Of a stretch of 64,000 bases of DNA, positions 1 to 6,824 are shown piece after piece. This stretch comes from Hymenobacter telluris. GTDB lineage: Bacteria > Bacteroidota > Bacteroidia > Cytophagales > Hymenobacteraceae. Both the position numbers and the translations under genes were made by a program. Each line of letters begins with the position of its first letter. Positions within the stretch are counted from its first letter, which is position 1. Location of the stretch: contig NZ_JAFLQZ010000012.1 in NCBI RefSeq assembly GCF_017313265.1, positions 62,001 to 126,000 on the forward strand, in the 5' to 3' direction. The notes under the pieces are model-generated. The model did not search any database. It worked only from the letters and a program-made list of their open reading frames with translations, and was not told where the DNA came from.

Positions 1-565
1 ACGTATCGGGCTCGATGTCGAAATCCAGCTGCGTGGCAAACCGGATGGCGCGCAACATCCGCAATGGGTCGTCGGAAAAGGTGATATCGGGGTCGAGGGG
101 CGTGCGGATGGTGCGGCGCTGCAAGTCGCCCATGCCGTCGTAGCGGTCTACGAGGGCGCCAAAGTCGGCGGGGTTGAGGCTGATTCCGAGGGCGTTGATG
201 GTGAAGTCGCGCCGGGCCAGGTCTTCTTCCAGGGAACCGGCTTCCACTTCCGGCTTGCGGCTTTCGGCCCGGTAGCTTTCCTTACGGGCACCCACAAACT
301 CCACTTCAATTTCCGGCGTCGGCAGCATAGCCGTTCCAAAGTTCTTGAATACCGTCACGCGGGGCCGGCCGGGCAGCTTACGCCCTACCTCCTGCGCCAG
401 CCGGATTCCGTCGCCCACGCACACCACGTCCACGTCCTTGCTTTCCCGCGCCAGCGCCAGGTCGCGCACAAAGCCCCCTATCACGTAGGCCGGGTAGCCC
501 AGTTCGCCGGCGGCAGCGGCAATGGTGCGAAACAAAGGAAGGTCAGGTAGTTGTGGGGTGTTCAT
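1..565 (-). CDS. cca: CCA tRNA nucleotidyltransferase / poly(A) polymerase family, 3' part missing
   Basis: The first 188 codons of a class II nucleotidyltransferase lie here; the gene runs off the left edge. The protein begins MNTPQLPDLPLFRTIAAAA. It shows the family signature: a GGFVRD box, then DVDVVCVGDG, which carries the two metal-binding aspartates. After these come the conserved RRDFTINAL and GMGDL...IRTP...DPLRMLRAIRFA segments. Known members add CCA to tRNA 3' ends in the cytoplasm. The poly(A) polymerase alternative cannot be excluded without the C-terminal half. The start ATG at 565 fits a TACCTTTG -7 element about 20 bases upstream. Confidence 0.9.
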   Translation of the reverse strand, partial: MNTPQLPDLPLFRTIAAAAGELGYPAYVIGGFVRDLALARESKDVDVVCVGDGIRLAQEVGRKLPGRPRVTVFKNFGTAMLPTPEIEVEFVGARKESYRAESRKPEVEAGSLEEDLARRDFTINALGISLNPADFGALVDRYDGMGDLQRRTIRTPLDPDITFSDDPLRMLRAIRFATQLDFDIEPDT

Positions 566-583
566 AAAACGGTAAGTAAGCGG

Positions 584-591
584 CAAAGGTA
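584..591 (-). promoter_or_regulatory. Bacteroidota -7 promoter element for cca
   Basis: On the minus strand this reads TACCTTTG, a perfect match to the TAnnTTTG element of Bacteroidota housekeeping promoters. It lies 18 bases before the cca start codon. No clear TTTG -33 partner is visible. Confidence 0.5.
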
Positions 592-690
592 CTCCGCAAC
601 TCGCATTGCCTGAAAATCGGGCATTTTACCCGGCAAGAATACTGGCCCGTATCCACTGCCAGTGGCTCCGGCTTCTTCGGCCAGGTCAAC

Positions 691-726
691 AAAAAACTCC
701 CCCGGCGTAAAGGCCGGGGGAGTTTT
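691..726 (-). terminator. Rho-independent terminator after the small lipoprotein gene
   Basis: CTCCCCCGGC and GCCGGGGGAG form a perfect stem around a GTAAAG loop. A-runs on the left and T-runs on the right make it potentially bidirectional. It follows the stop of the minus-strand gene at 751. Confidence 0.85.
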
Positions 727-750
727 CATAGGCTTATAAGCAGGGTAGAA

Positions 751-1032
751 CTACTGCTTGGCAGGAGTTTCTTCCACCAGTTTGTCGGCGGGCTGGTTGC
801 GTACGGTAGCCGTGTCGCCTGCTTCTGGTGCTACTTCCGATTTAACTTCGGCAGCGGCATTGTCGGTAGCGTTTTCAACGGCGTCGCCTGCTTTCTCAGT
901 GGCGTTAGCGGCATCGGTAGCAGCGCTTTCGGCGGTAGCCTCTGCGTTTTCCTGGGTTTTCTCCGAGCAGGAAGTCAGAGCGAAAGGAGCAAAAGCAGCC
1001 AGAACAAGCAGGGATTTAACAGAGAATTTCAT
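751..1032 (-). CDS. Small Ala/Glu-rich lipoprotein of unknown function
   Basis: A 93-residue protein with a lipoprotein signal peptide: a charged MKFSVK start, a hydrophobic stretch, and lipobox ALTSC with the acylated Cys at 22. The mature part is low-complexity, rich in Ala, Glu, Asp and Thr, with repeating A-x-x-A-x-x-A spacing (ATAESAATDAANATEKAG), so it is likely helical or disordered. It has no recognisable catalytic motif. It is probably a periplasmic or outer-membrane-attached small protein. It is a single gene with its own terminator. The function is unknown; the call as a real gene rests on the signal peptide and terminator. Confidence 0.75.
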   Translation of the reverse strand: MKFSVKSLLVLAAFAPFALTSCSEKTQENAEATAESAATDAANATEKAGDAVENATDNAAAEVKSEVAPEAGDTATVRNQPADKLVEETPAKQ

Positions 1033-1161
1033 AGTTGAAGTCGAATGTTTTTGTGGAAGATTCTCTGTTCATACCCCGTCACTCCGGAAAGTAACCCACC
1101 CGCTGTCAGATTCTCTTCCTCAACACTTAAAGCAACTACCGCTACGGTTGAGGTTAACCAG

Positions 1162-1740
1162 TTAGTCGCGCAGCACTTCCATCTCCCCGTCGTCCAGCAC
1201 GCGCACCACCCTCGACGGCGTGGTGCGGCTGGTTTCATCCTGCCGCCAGTTCACTACGTAGTCGGCGCCGCGCACCAGCGCAGGGTTCACCTCGGCATAC
1301 AGCCCTGGTGTGGGCTCGCCGCTCAGGTTGGCCGACGTTGAAACCAGGCCGTGCCCCAGGCGGCGCACCACTTTGTGGCAAAACTCATCATCGAGCACCA
1401 CCCGCAGGCCAATGGTGCCGTCGGCGGCCAGCAGGTTGGGGGCCAAATGCCGGCTAGCCGGCACAACGTAGGTGGTAGGCTTCGACTGCGCGGCCAGTAG
1501 CTTTGACAGATGCGGCGGCACCACTTTGGCGTAGCGCGCAAACATCACCTCGTCGGCTACCAGTACAATGCACGATTTTTCCGGCGGGCGCTGCTTCAGC
1601 TTATATAGGCGCTCCACGGCGGGCGGCACTTCGGCGTCGCAGCCCAGGCCCCATACCGTATCGGTGGGGTACAGAATGACTTGCTGCAACAGCAGCGCAT
1701 CAACGGCGGCATCCACTTCCTGACGAAAAAAGTTACTCAT
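1162..1740 (-). CDS. tsaC: L-threonylcarbamoyladenylate synthase (Sua5/YciO/YrdC family)
   Basis: A 192-residue single-domain YrdC-type protein. It makes threonylcarbamoyl-AMP from threonine, bicarbonate and ATP, the first step of the t6A37 modification of ANN-decoding tRNAs. Family hallmarks are visible: ILYPTDTVWGLGCDA near residues 22-36, the basic KLKQRPPEKSCIVLV segment (about 47-61), PTTYVVPAS (about 87-95), IGLRV, and VSTSANLSGEPTP (about 133-145). The length is that of the short TsaC form without the extra Sua5 domain. Start ATG at 1740. YciO-type paralogues share these motifs, so TsaC activity is probable but not proven. Confidence 0.88.
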   Translation of the reverse strand: MSNFFRQEVDAAVDALLLQQVILYPTDTVWGLGCDAEVPPAVERLYKLKQRPPEKSCIVLVADEVMFARYAKVVPPHLSKLLAAQSKPTTYVVPASRHLAPNLLAADGTIGLRVVLDDEFCHKVVRRLGHGLVSTSANLSGEPTPGLYAEVNPALVRGADYVVNWRQDETSRTTPSRVVRVLDDGEMEVLRD

Positions 1741-1746
1741 ATGCTT

Positions 1747-1870
1747 GGTTGCTGATTGTTGGGGTTGGTTTGCCGATTGATTTACTTGTTGATTTTCAGG
1801 CTACTGGATCAGAAAGCAGTGGTTCTCTTTTCCAGCCTATTAACCAGTAACAAGCAATAATCAGCAACTC
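1747..1870. repeat. Degenerate long inverted repeat in the tsaC-mce gap
   Basis: The segment starting GGTTGCTGATT (1747) is mirrored by AATCAGCAACTC ending at 1870, with further partial complementarity inside (ACTTGTTG and CAACAAG-like blocks, CAGGCTACTGG versus CCAGCCTATT). The arms have drifted. It resembles the better preserved inverted repeats elsewhere in the window and overlaps the stop codon of the epimerase gene. Confidence 0.45.
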
Positions 1871-2270
1871 AAATACTCTGGCAAAGCTCTACCAGTACGC
1901 CGTTGGCACTCTTCGGATGCACGAAACACACCAGCTTGTTGTCGGCCCCGCGCTTGGGTTCTTCGTTGAGCAGCACGAAGCCAGCCTCCCGCAGGCGGGC
2001 CATTTCCGCCCGAATGTCGCTCACCTCGAAGGCCATGTGGTGAATACCTTCCGGTTTTTTGGTGAGGTATTTACTGATGGCGCTGTCGGGCGAGGTGCCA
2101 GCCAGCAGTTCCACCTTCGAGCCGCCCACCTGAAAAAACACGGTATCTACTGCCTCACTGGCTACATGCTCCCGTTTGTAGGGCTCCTGCCCCAGTAGCA
2201 CCGTGTATAGTTCCGTGGCGGCTTCCAGGTCCTGCACGGCTACGCCTATGTGTTCCAGATTTGTGAGCAT
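1869..2270 (-). CDS. mce: Methylmalonyl-CoA epimerase (vicinal oxygen chelate fold)
   Basis: A 133-residue glyoxalase/VOC-fold protein. Methylmalonyl-CoA epimerase interconverts (R)- and (S)-methylmalonyl-CoA in propionyl-CoA/succinyl-CoA metabolism. Visible features are LEHIGVAVQDLEAA at the N-terminus (metal His), VELLAGTSPDSAISKYL in the middle, GIHHMAFEVSDI (second metal His), and the C-terminal FVHPKSANGVLVELCQ with the metal Glu. These fit this family better than general glyoxalase I. The ATG at 2270 is preferred over the in-frame GTG at 2276. It stands alone and is divergent from iscS. Confidence 0.9.
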   Translation of the reverse strand: MLTNLEHIGVAVQDLEAATELYTVLLGQEPYKREHVASEAVDTVFFQVGGSKVELLAGTSPDSAISKYLTKKPEGIHHMAFEVSDIRAEMARLREAGFVLLNEEPKRGADNKLVCFVHPKSANGVLVELCQSI

Positions 2271-2312
2271 AAGCACGGTGGCAGATATAGCGCTGCTTCT
2301 TTGGATTTGTTC

Positions 2313-2320
2313 TACTTTTG
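2313..2320 (+). promoter_or_regulatory. -7 promoter element upstream of iscS
   Basis: TACTTTTG matches the TAnnTTTG consensus and lies 119 bases before the iscS ATG, in the divergent gap with mce. No good -33 box is seen at the expected spacing. Confidence 0.4.
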
Positions 2321-2439
2321 CAGTGCCAAAGTAAAACCAGTTCGCGGATTTTTGTGTTCTATCTGCAAATGAATAGCCTCTGGTTTTCTTTGACTACCTT
2401 TTGATTTCCAGATTTCCTTTGAAACCTGCTTAACGCGCC

Positions 2440-3654
2440 ATGCTCAAGCTCCCTATTTACCTCGATAACAACGCAACCACGCCCCTCGATCCGCGGGTGC
2501 TGGAAGCCATGATGCCCTACCTGACCGAGGTGTTCGGCAATGCGGCTTCCCGTAACCACCCGTTCGGTTGGGCGGCCGAAGAAGCCGTTGACTACTCCCG
2601 CGACCAAATTGCAGCCCTCATCAACTGCGACCCCAAGGAAATCATCTTCACCTCAGGCGCTACCGAGTCGGACAACCTGGGTATCAAAGGGGTTTTCGAG
2701 ATGTATTCCCAGAAGGGCAATCATATCATCACTGCTACCACCGAGCACAAAGCGGTGCTCGATACGTGTAAGCACATCGAGAAGCTCGGCGGCCGGGTTA
2801 CCTACCTGCCCGTAAACGCCGAGGGCCTCATTAGCCTCGAAGAGCTAGAAGCCGCCATGACCCCCCAGACCATTCTGGTGACCATCATGTACGGCAACAA
2901 CGAAACCGGCACCATCCAGCCCATCCGCGAAATTGCGGCCATTGCCCACAAGCACGGTGCGCTGTTCATGACCGACGGCACGCAGGCGGTAGGCAAAATC
3001 CCGGTTGACGTATTAGCCGACGGCATCGACTTGATGGCTTTCACGGCCCACAAAATGTATGGCCCCAAAGGCGTAGGGGCGCTGTACGTGCGCCGGAAAA
3101 ACCCACGGGTGAAGGTGACGGCCCAAATGGACGGCGGTGGCCACGAGCGGGGCATGCGTTCCGGCACCCTGAACGTACCCGGCATCGTAGGCTTGGGCAA
3201 AGCCTGCGAGTTGGCCCGCCTGGAAATGGCTGCCGACACGGCCCGCCTCAGTGCAATGCGTGACCGGCTGGAGAAGGAGCTGCTGACGCTGGAAGAAAGC
3301 TATGTAAACGGTTCGCGTGAGCACCGTCTGCCGCACGTAGCCAACATCTCCTTTAAATACGTGGAAGGCGAAGGCCTGATGATGGGCGTGAAAGACTTGG
3401 CAGTTTCGTCGGGTTCGGCCTGTACCTCCGCTTCTTTGGAGCCGTCCTATGTATTGAAAGCCCTGGGTTTGAGCGACGACCTGGCGCATAGCTCCTTGCG
3501 CTTTGGGTTGAGCCGCTTCACCACCGACGAGCAAATCGATTACGCCATCAACCACGTAAAAGAAGCGGTAACCAAGCTTCGCGAAATGTCGCCGCTGTGG
3601 GAGATGTTCAAAGAGGGCATCGACCTGAGCAAGATTGAGTGGGCCGAACACTAG
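2440..3654 (+). CDS. iscS: Cysteine desulfurase, group I (IscS type)
   Basis: A 404-residue PLP enzyme that takes sulfur from cysteine as an enzyme persulfide for iron-sulfur assembly. It starts IYLDNNATTPLDPRVLEAM. TEHKAVLDTC carries the cofactor-stacking His. FTAHKMYGPKGVGAL places the Schiff-base Lys at 205. SSGSACTSASLEPS places the active Cys at 328, on the long flexible loop typical of group I enzymes. The length and both positions match the well-studied IscS family. It is the first gene of a plus-strand iron-sulfur operon (iscS, iscU, unknown, IscA type). No iscR, hscA/hscB or ferredoxin gene is nearby. Confidence 0.96.
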   Translation: MLKLPIYLDNNATTPLDPRVLEAMMPYLTEVFGNAASRNHPFGWAAEEAVDYSRDQIAALINCDPKEIIFTSGATESDNLGIKGVFEMYSQKGNHIITATTEHKAVLDTCKHIEKLGGRVTYLPVNAEGLISLEELEAAMTPQTILVTIMYGNNETGTIQPIREIAAIAHKHGALFMTDGTQAVGKIPVDVLADGIDLMAFTAHKMYGPKGVGALYVRRKNPRVKVTAQMDGGGHERGMRSGTLNVPGIVGLGKACELARLEMAADTARLSAMRDRLEKELLTLEESYVNGSREHRLPHVANISFKYVEGEGLMMGVKDLAVSSGSACTSASLEPSYVLKALGLSDDLAHSSLRFGLSRFTTDEQIDYAINHVKEAVTKLREMSPLWEMFKEGIDLSKIEWAEH

Positions 3655-3658
3655 AATC

Positions 3659-3758
3659 AATTAAAAATTAAAAATGAAGAATTAAAAATTGGCTTCTTGC
3701 CGGTTTTGCGCTGTAGAGCAACTCATTTTTAATTTTTAATTCTCAATTTTTAATTCTT
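3659..3758. repeat. AT-rich long inverted repeat between iscS and iscU
   Basis: The arms at 3659-3692 and 3721-3758 are built from AATTAAAAATT units and are complementary, around a GC-richer 28-base loop. The order of units differs slightly between arms, as if copied from tandem units. The same unit type recurs at 28291-28386. It sits inside an operon and would form a strong RNA hairpin. Confidence 0.85.
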
Positions 3759-3771
3759 TTCAAAAAAAGCC

Positions 3772-4188
3772 ATGGCTTACTCCGATAAAGTAATCGACCA
3801 TTATAGCAACCCACGCAACGTTGGTTCGCTGGACAAGAGCAAGAAAAACGTAGGTACCGGCCTAGTTGGTGCCCCTGAGTGCGGCGACGTAATGCGCCTG
3901 CAAATCGAGGTTGACGAAATCACCAACACCATCACCGACGCTAAATTCAAGACGTTTGGTTGCGGTTCGGCTATTGCGTCGTCGTCGCTGGCAACGGAGT
4001 GGCTGAAAGGCAAAACCGTAGATGAGGCGTTGGCTATCGACAACATGGAGATTGTGGAAGAGCTGGCCTTACCGCCCGTGAAAATCCACTGCTCCGTACT
4101 AGCCGAAGATGCTATCAAGTCGGCCATTAATGATTACCGCGTAAAAAACGGTATGCCGGCGCTGGAAGAGGCCAAGTCGCACCACTAA
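3772..4188 (+). CDS. iscU: Iron-sulfur cluster scaffold protein IscU
   Basis: A 138-residue scaffold on which nascent [2Fe-2S] clusters are built from IscS sulfur. All cluster ligands are present: Cys37 in GAPECGDVM (with Asp39), Cys64 in TFGCGSAIASSS, and His106-Cys107 in KIHCSVLAEDAI. The LPPVK motif that recruits the HscA chaperone is present just before His106, although no hsc genes are seen in the window. The start ATG follows an AT-rich inverted repeat. It is downstream of iscS on the same strand. Confidence 0.96.
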   Translation: MAYSDKVIDHYSNPRNVGSLDKSKKNVGTGLVGAPECGDVMRLQIEVDEITNTITDAKFKTFGCGSAIASSSLATEWLKGKTVDEALAIDNMEIVEELALPPVKIHCSVLAEDAIKSAINDYRVKNGMPALEEAKSHH

Positions 4189-4190
4189 TA

Positions 4191-4288
4191 AAGTAAGCAG
4201 AAGACAGAAGCTAGAAGACAGAATGTATTCGCCTTTGTCGGCTAGTACCTTATCTTCTAGCTTCTAGTTTCTGCCTCCTCGCTACTTA
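4191..4288. repeat. Long inverted repeat after iscU
   Basis: The arm around 4191-4222 (AGAAGACAGAAGCTAGAAGA core) is complementary, with small gaps, to 4250-4288 (TCTTCTAGCTTCTAG core). The sequence is unrelated to the AT-rich repeat upstream of iscU, but the layout is the same: two 30-40 base arms and a loop of about 27 bases. It lies between iscU and the next gene of the operon. Confidence 0.8.
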
Positions 4289-4291
4289 GCA

Positions 4292-4702
4292 ATGGACGTT
4301 TCTGCTTCCGATATCCACGTTGAAAGTGCGCGCGTTCAGCAGCAGATCGAGCAGTATCTGGGTATGGGCTCGGGTAATTTGCTGTTCGAGTTCCGCCAGT
4401 TGGACAACCAAACGCGGCTGGATCTGATTACAGTAAACCCGCGTCACCAACAAAGCTTCCTGTTTCGTTATGAAGTAGGCTATGACAGGCTGGATGTGTT
4501 GCGCAAAATGTTAGCCTACGTGCAGCGCTACCGTGATACGGAAAGCTCCTACACCATTCAGTGGCGTGCCCGCGGCGACAAAGAGTTACAGACTTCGTAT
4601 TTCCGCGCCCACAACGCATACGAAGCCCTTGACAAGCTTTACTACGGCCGCGACCTGAATACCATCACTGTTTTCAGCGTGGTATTAAACCCTTCTTCTT
4701 AA
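4292..4702 (+). CDS. Unknown 136-aa protein embedded in the isc operon
   Basis: I do not recognise a family. The protein is soluble, without signal peptide or membrane segment. It starts MDVSASDIHVESARVQQQIEQYLG and has a mixed charged composition with many Arg, Tyr and Gln (RHQQSFLFRYEVGYDRLDVLRKML; AYVQRYRDTESSYTIQWRARGD). It has no cysteines and so cannot itself bind a cluster through thiolates. It lies between iscU and an IscA-type gene on the same strand, which suggests a role linked to iron-sulfur assembly or simple co-expression. This is inferred from position only. Confidence 0.75.
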   Translation: MDVSASDIHVESARVQQQIEQYLGMGSGNLLFEFRQLDNQTRLDLITVNPRHQQSFLFRYEVGYDRLDVLRKMLAYVQRYRDTESSYTIQWRARGDKELQTSYFRAHNAYEALDKLYYGRDLNTITVFSVVLNPSS

Positions 4703-4822
4703 GTTTAGTTATTGGGTACTTGGGATCTTAGGAGCCTGATTTTTTGTTTTGGTACTGCCAGCTCACAGAAATTAGAACAGCAACTAAGCCCGAACATTCA
4801 AAGCTCTTAAGCCTTCAAACCC

Positions 4823-5149
4823 ATGATTACCGTTTCAGATAAAGCCAAAGAGAAAGTTGAAAAGCTCATGCACGACGCAGAGCTTGATGCAACATATCGG
4901 CTGCGGGCCTCGGTGGCTGGCGGCGGATGCTCGGGCCTGAGCTACAAGCTCGACTTCGACAACGAGGTGAAGCCGATGGACCAGGAGTTCGAGGATAAAG
5001 GCGTGCGGGTAGTAGTAGACATGAAGAGCTTCCTGTATTTGGCTGGCACCGAGCTTAACTTCTCGGATGGCCTCAACGGCAAAGGCTTCTACTTCGACAA
5101 CCCTAATGCGTCCCGTACCTGTGGCTGCGGCGAGAGTTTCTCGGTGTAG
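4823..5149 (+). CDS. iscA: IscA/ErpA-type iron-sulfur carrier (HesB family)
   Basis: A 108-residue A-type carrier. The three conserved cysteines are in place: Cys36 in VAGGGCSGLSYKL, and Cys100 and Cys102 in the C-terminal TCGCGESF. FLYLAGTELNFSDGLNGKGFYFDNPNA is the family core. Such proteins accept [2Fe-2S] or iron from IscU and pass clusters to targets. From sequence alone I cannot separate IscA, ErpA and SufA; the symbol follows the operon context. A bidirectional terminator follows. Confidence 0.93.
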   Translation: MITVSDKAKEKVEKLMHDAELDATYRLRASVAGGGCSGLSYKLDFDNEVKPMDQEFEDKGVRVVVDMKSFLYLAGTELNFSDGLNGKGFYFDNPNASRTCGCGESFSV

Positions 5150-5182
5150 CTCAGCTGCGCTACAAACGCTACACCATACCAA

Positions 5183-5224
5183 AACAAAACCCCGCTCTTC
5201 CAAAAAGAGCGGGGTTTTGTTTTA
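5183..5224. terminator. Bidirectional terminator between the isc operon and a T9SS protein gene
   Basis: AAAACCCCGCTCTT and AAGAGCGGGGTTTT form a perfect stem over a CCAAA-type loop, with A and T runs on both sides. It serves the convergent genes ending at 5149 and 5242. Confidence 0.92.
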
Positions 5225-5241
5225 CTGGTCTGTCGCCGGGC

Positions 5242-6495
5242 TTATAGCTCGCGCATGAACCGCTGCACAGTACGGCCAGAAGCTGATTGAAGCTCCAGGA
5301 AATAGGCTCCGGTGCGCAACGACTGCATATCTACGGTGTTACCGCCTTGGGCTTCCCCTGTAAGTACGGTTTGGCCCAGCGTGTTCAGTACCCGATATTT
5401 CACGGTTCCCAGCGCAGCATTCAGAGTTACCAGGCCGGTGGTTGGGTTGGGAAAGAAAGCACCCGCCATCCCTTCCTTATGCTGCACGGTAACTACCAGC
5501 GAAAAGGATTCGGTGCCGTCGGTGTCGATCTGACGGAGCCGGTAGTAGCTCAGGCCACCTAGTGGTTGTGCGTCCAACCACTCGTAGCTGTGGCTTTGGC
5601 TGCTAGTTCCTTGCCCTGCTACGCGGCCGATGGTTTTAAATTCGCTGGGTGTGCTGCTCCGCTGAATTTCAAAAGCAGCGTTGTTTTTCTCAGAAGCCGT
5701 AGCCCATTTCAGTTGCGTGCCTTTCGTAGCAGCTTCAGCCGTGAAGCTTTTCAACTCGACGGGTAGTGGGGCGTTGGTGCTATTGCCAATAGAAACTTCA
5801 TCTATCGTCCAGAGTTCATTAAGATTATCGTTCGTAGCAACTATACCCAGGCGAATATTTAAAGCACCATCAGGTAAGTTTATCCTGTAATTAGAATATC
5901 CTTGGCCTGTGTGGTTTCCGTTGCCGTTAGGGGGTGTAACGACGTCTGGGATATTACTTGTATTAAAAGTAACCACCCTTTGTGGTGGAGTACCTGAAGA
6001 GAAATCCCAATATGAGCCCCCATTGTTTTGACCAGTGATTTGTAAAACATAGTAAAGATTGGTGCCTCCATCTATACTCACATACACCTTGATATCATCT
6101 GCTAAATCAAGGCCTTCATTATTTACTTTTCCCCAAGCTCCTACTTTGAATTGAATGTAATTGCCTCTAGAGGATGCTGTAGTATATCTAGTGCGGAATA
6201 GTACGCCTTCCGTAGCTCTACTTACTCCCCACGCACCGCTTCCTGGATTGCTGATATCAAATAATGGAGACCCATCATTAGTCCATCCTGTACCAGCAGT
6301 GCTTCCTGCGAGAATAGGAGTGACTACTCCATCAAAGCCTAGTTCAGTAGTATTATCATTAGTACCCTTAAAGCTCTGTACATCCAACGGTGATTGAGCC
6401 TGTACAGCATAAGCGGATAAGCTTAGAATACCACTCAGTAAAACAGCGTTTCGAAGCTTGTTGTGGATATGAATAAGGGGGGAAAGGTTTTTCAT
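5242..6495 (-). CDS. Secreted protein with T9SS type A sorting tail
   Basis: 417 residues from the ATG at 6495, chosen because it opens directly into a signal peptide (hydrophobic stretch ending AYAVQAQ). An upstream in-frame ATG at 6585 gives an unlikely leader. The middle (roughly 30-240) is a beta-rich, Asn/Gly-rich domain resembling a jelly roll, with GVVTPILAGSTAGTGW and WTIDEVSIGN. Then comes the fibronectin-like LPVELKSFTAEA...YYRLRQIDTDGT module common next to sorting tails. The C-terminus AFFPNPTTGLVTL...YRVLNTLGQ...GAYFLELQS is the sorting domain cleaved at the outer membrane. The substrate or role is unknown; it is probably cell-surface or released. Confidence 0.88.
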   Translation of the reverse strand: MKNLSPLIHIHNKLRNAVLLSGILSLSAYAVQAQSPLDVQSFKGTNDNTTELGFDGVVTPILAGSTAGTGWTNDGSPLFDISNPGSGAWGVSRATEGVLFRTRYTTASSRGNYIQFKVGAWGKVNNEGLDLADDIKVYVSIDGGTNLYYVLQITGQNNGGSYWDFSSGTPPQRVVTFNTSNIPDVVTPPNGNGNHTGQGYSNYRINLPDGALNIRLGIVATNDNLNELWTIDEVSIGNSTNAPLPVELKSFTAEAATKGTQLKWATASEKNNAAFEIQRSSTPSEFKTIGRVAGQGTSSQSHSYEWLDAQPLGGLSYYRLRQIDTDGTESFSLVVTVQHKEGMAGAFFPNPTTGLVTLNAALGTVKYRVLNTLGQTVLTGEAQGGNTVDMQSLRTGAYFLELQSASGRTVQRFMREL

Positions 6496-6824
6496 ACTGT
6501 TGCAGGTGGTTATGTTAAATTTTTTATAAATAAAGTTAAATAAACAGTAAATACCGCAAATTTCATTATCATTATTTTTCTTCACAGTATAACTATCAGC
6601 CGATTGTACTATAATACATATTCAAACTCTGCCATCTGCGTTGCAAGCACCACAATACCAAAGAGCGTACATCGCTATTTATGAGGCAGATATCATAATA
6701 TAGAATAGCTTAACCGCAGTCTAAGAGCGTTTGTGCTACTTGTTGGCTGTACTATAAAATGCAACCGTCCTTTCTCGTTGATAAGAAAGGACGGCTGTAG
6801 GTAGCTGGCAGTAGGTAAATTACC
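6496..6824. other. Gene-free stretch before the 5.2-kb T9SS gene
   Basis: About 330 AT-rich bases. They contain the upstream region of the gene starting at 6495 and the terminator (6762-6797) of the gene ending at 6825. No other feature is seen. Confidence 0.6.
6762..6797 (-). terminator. Terminator after the 710-aa T9SS protein gene
   Basis: CCGTCCTTTCT and AGAAAGGACGG form an 11-bp stem over an 8-base loop. On the minus strand it is followed by GCATTTTA. It lies 28 bases past the stop codon at 6825. Confidence 0.8.

Noticed and set aside
569..582. ACGGTAAGTAAGC upstream of cca as an operator copy
   Set aside because: It matches only GGTAAG; the flanks disagree and the gene is unrelated. 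Several other GGTAAG strings (14510, 44606, 46972) fail in the same way.
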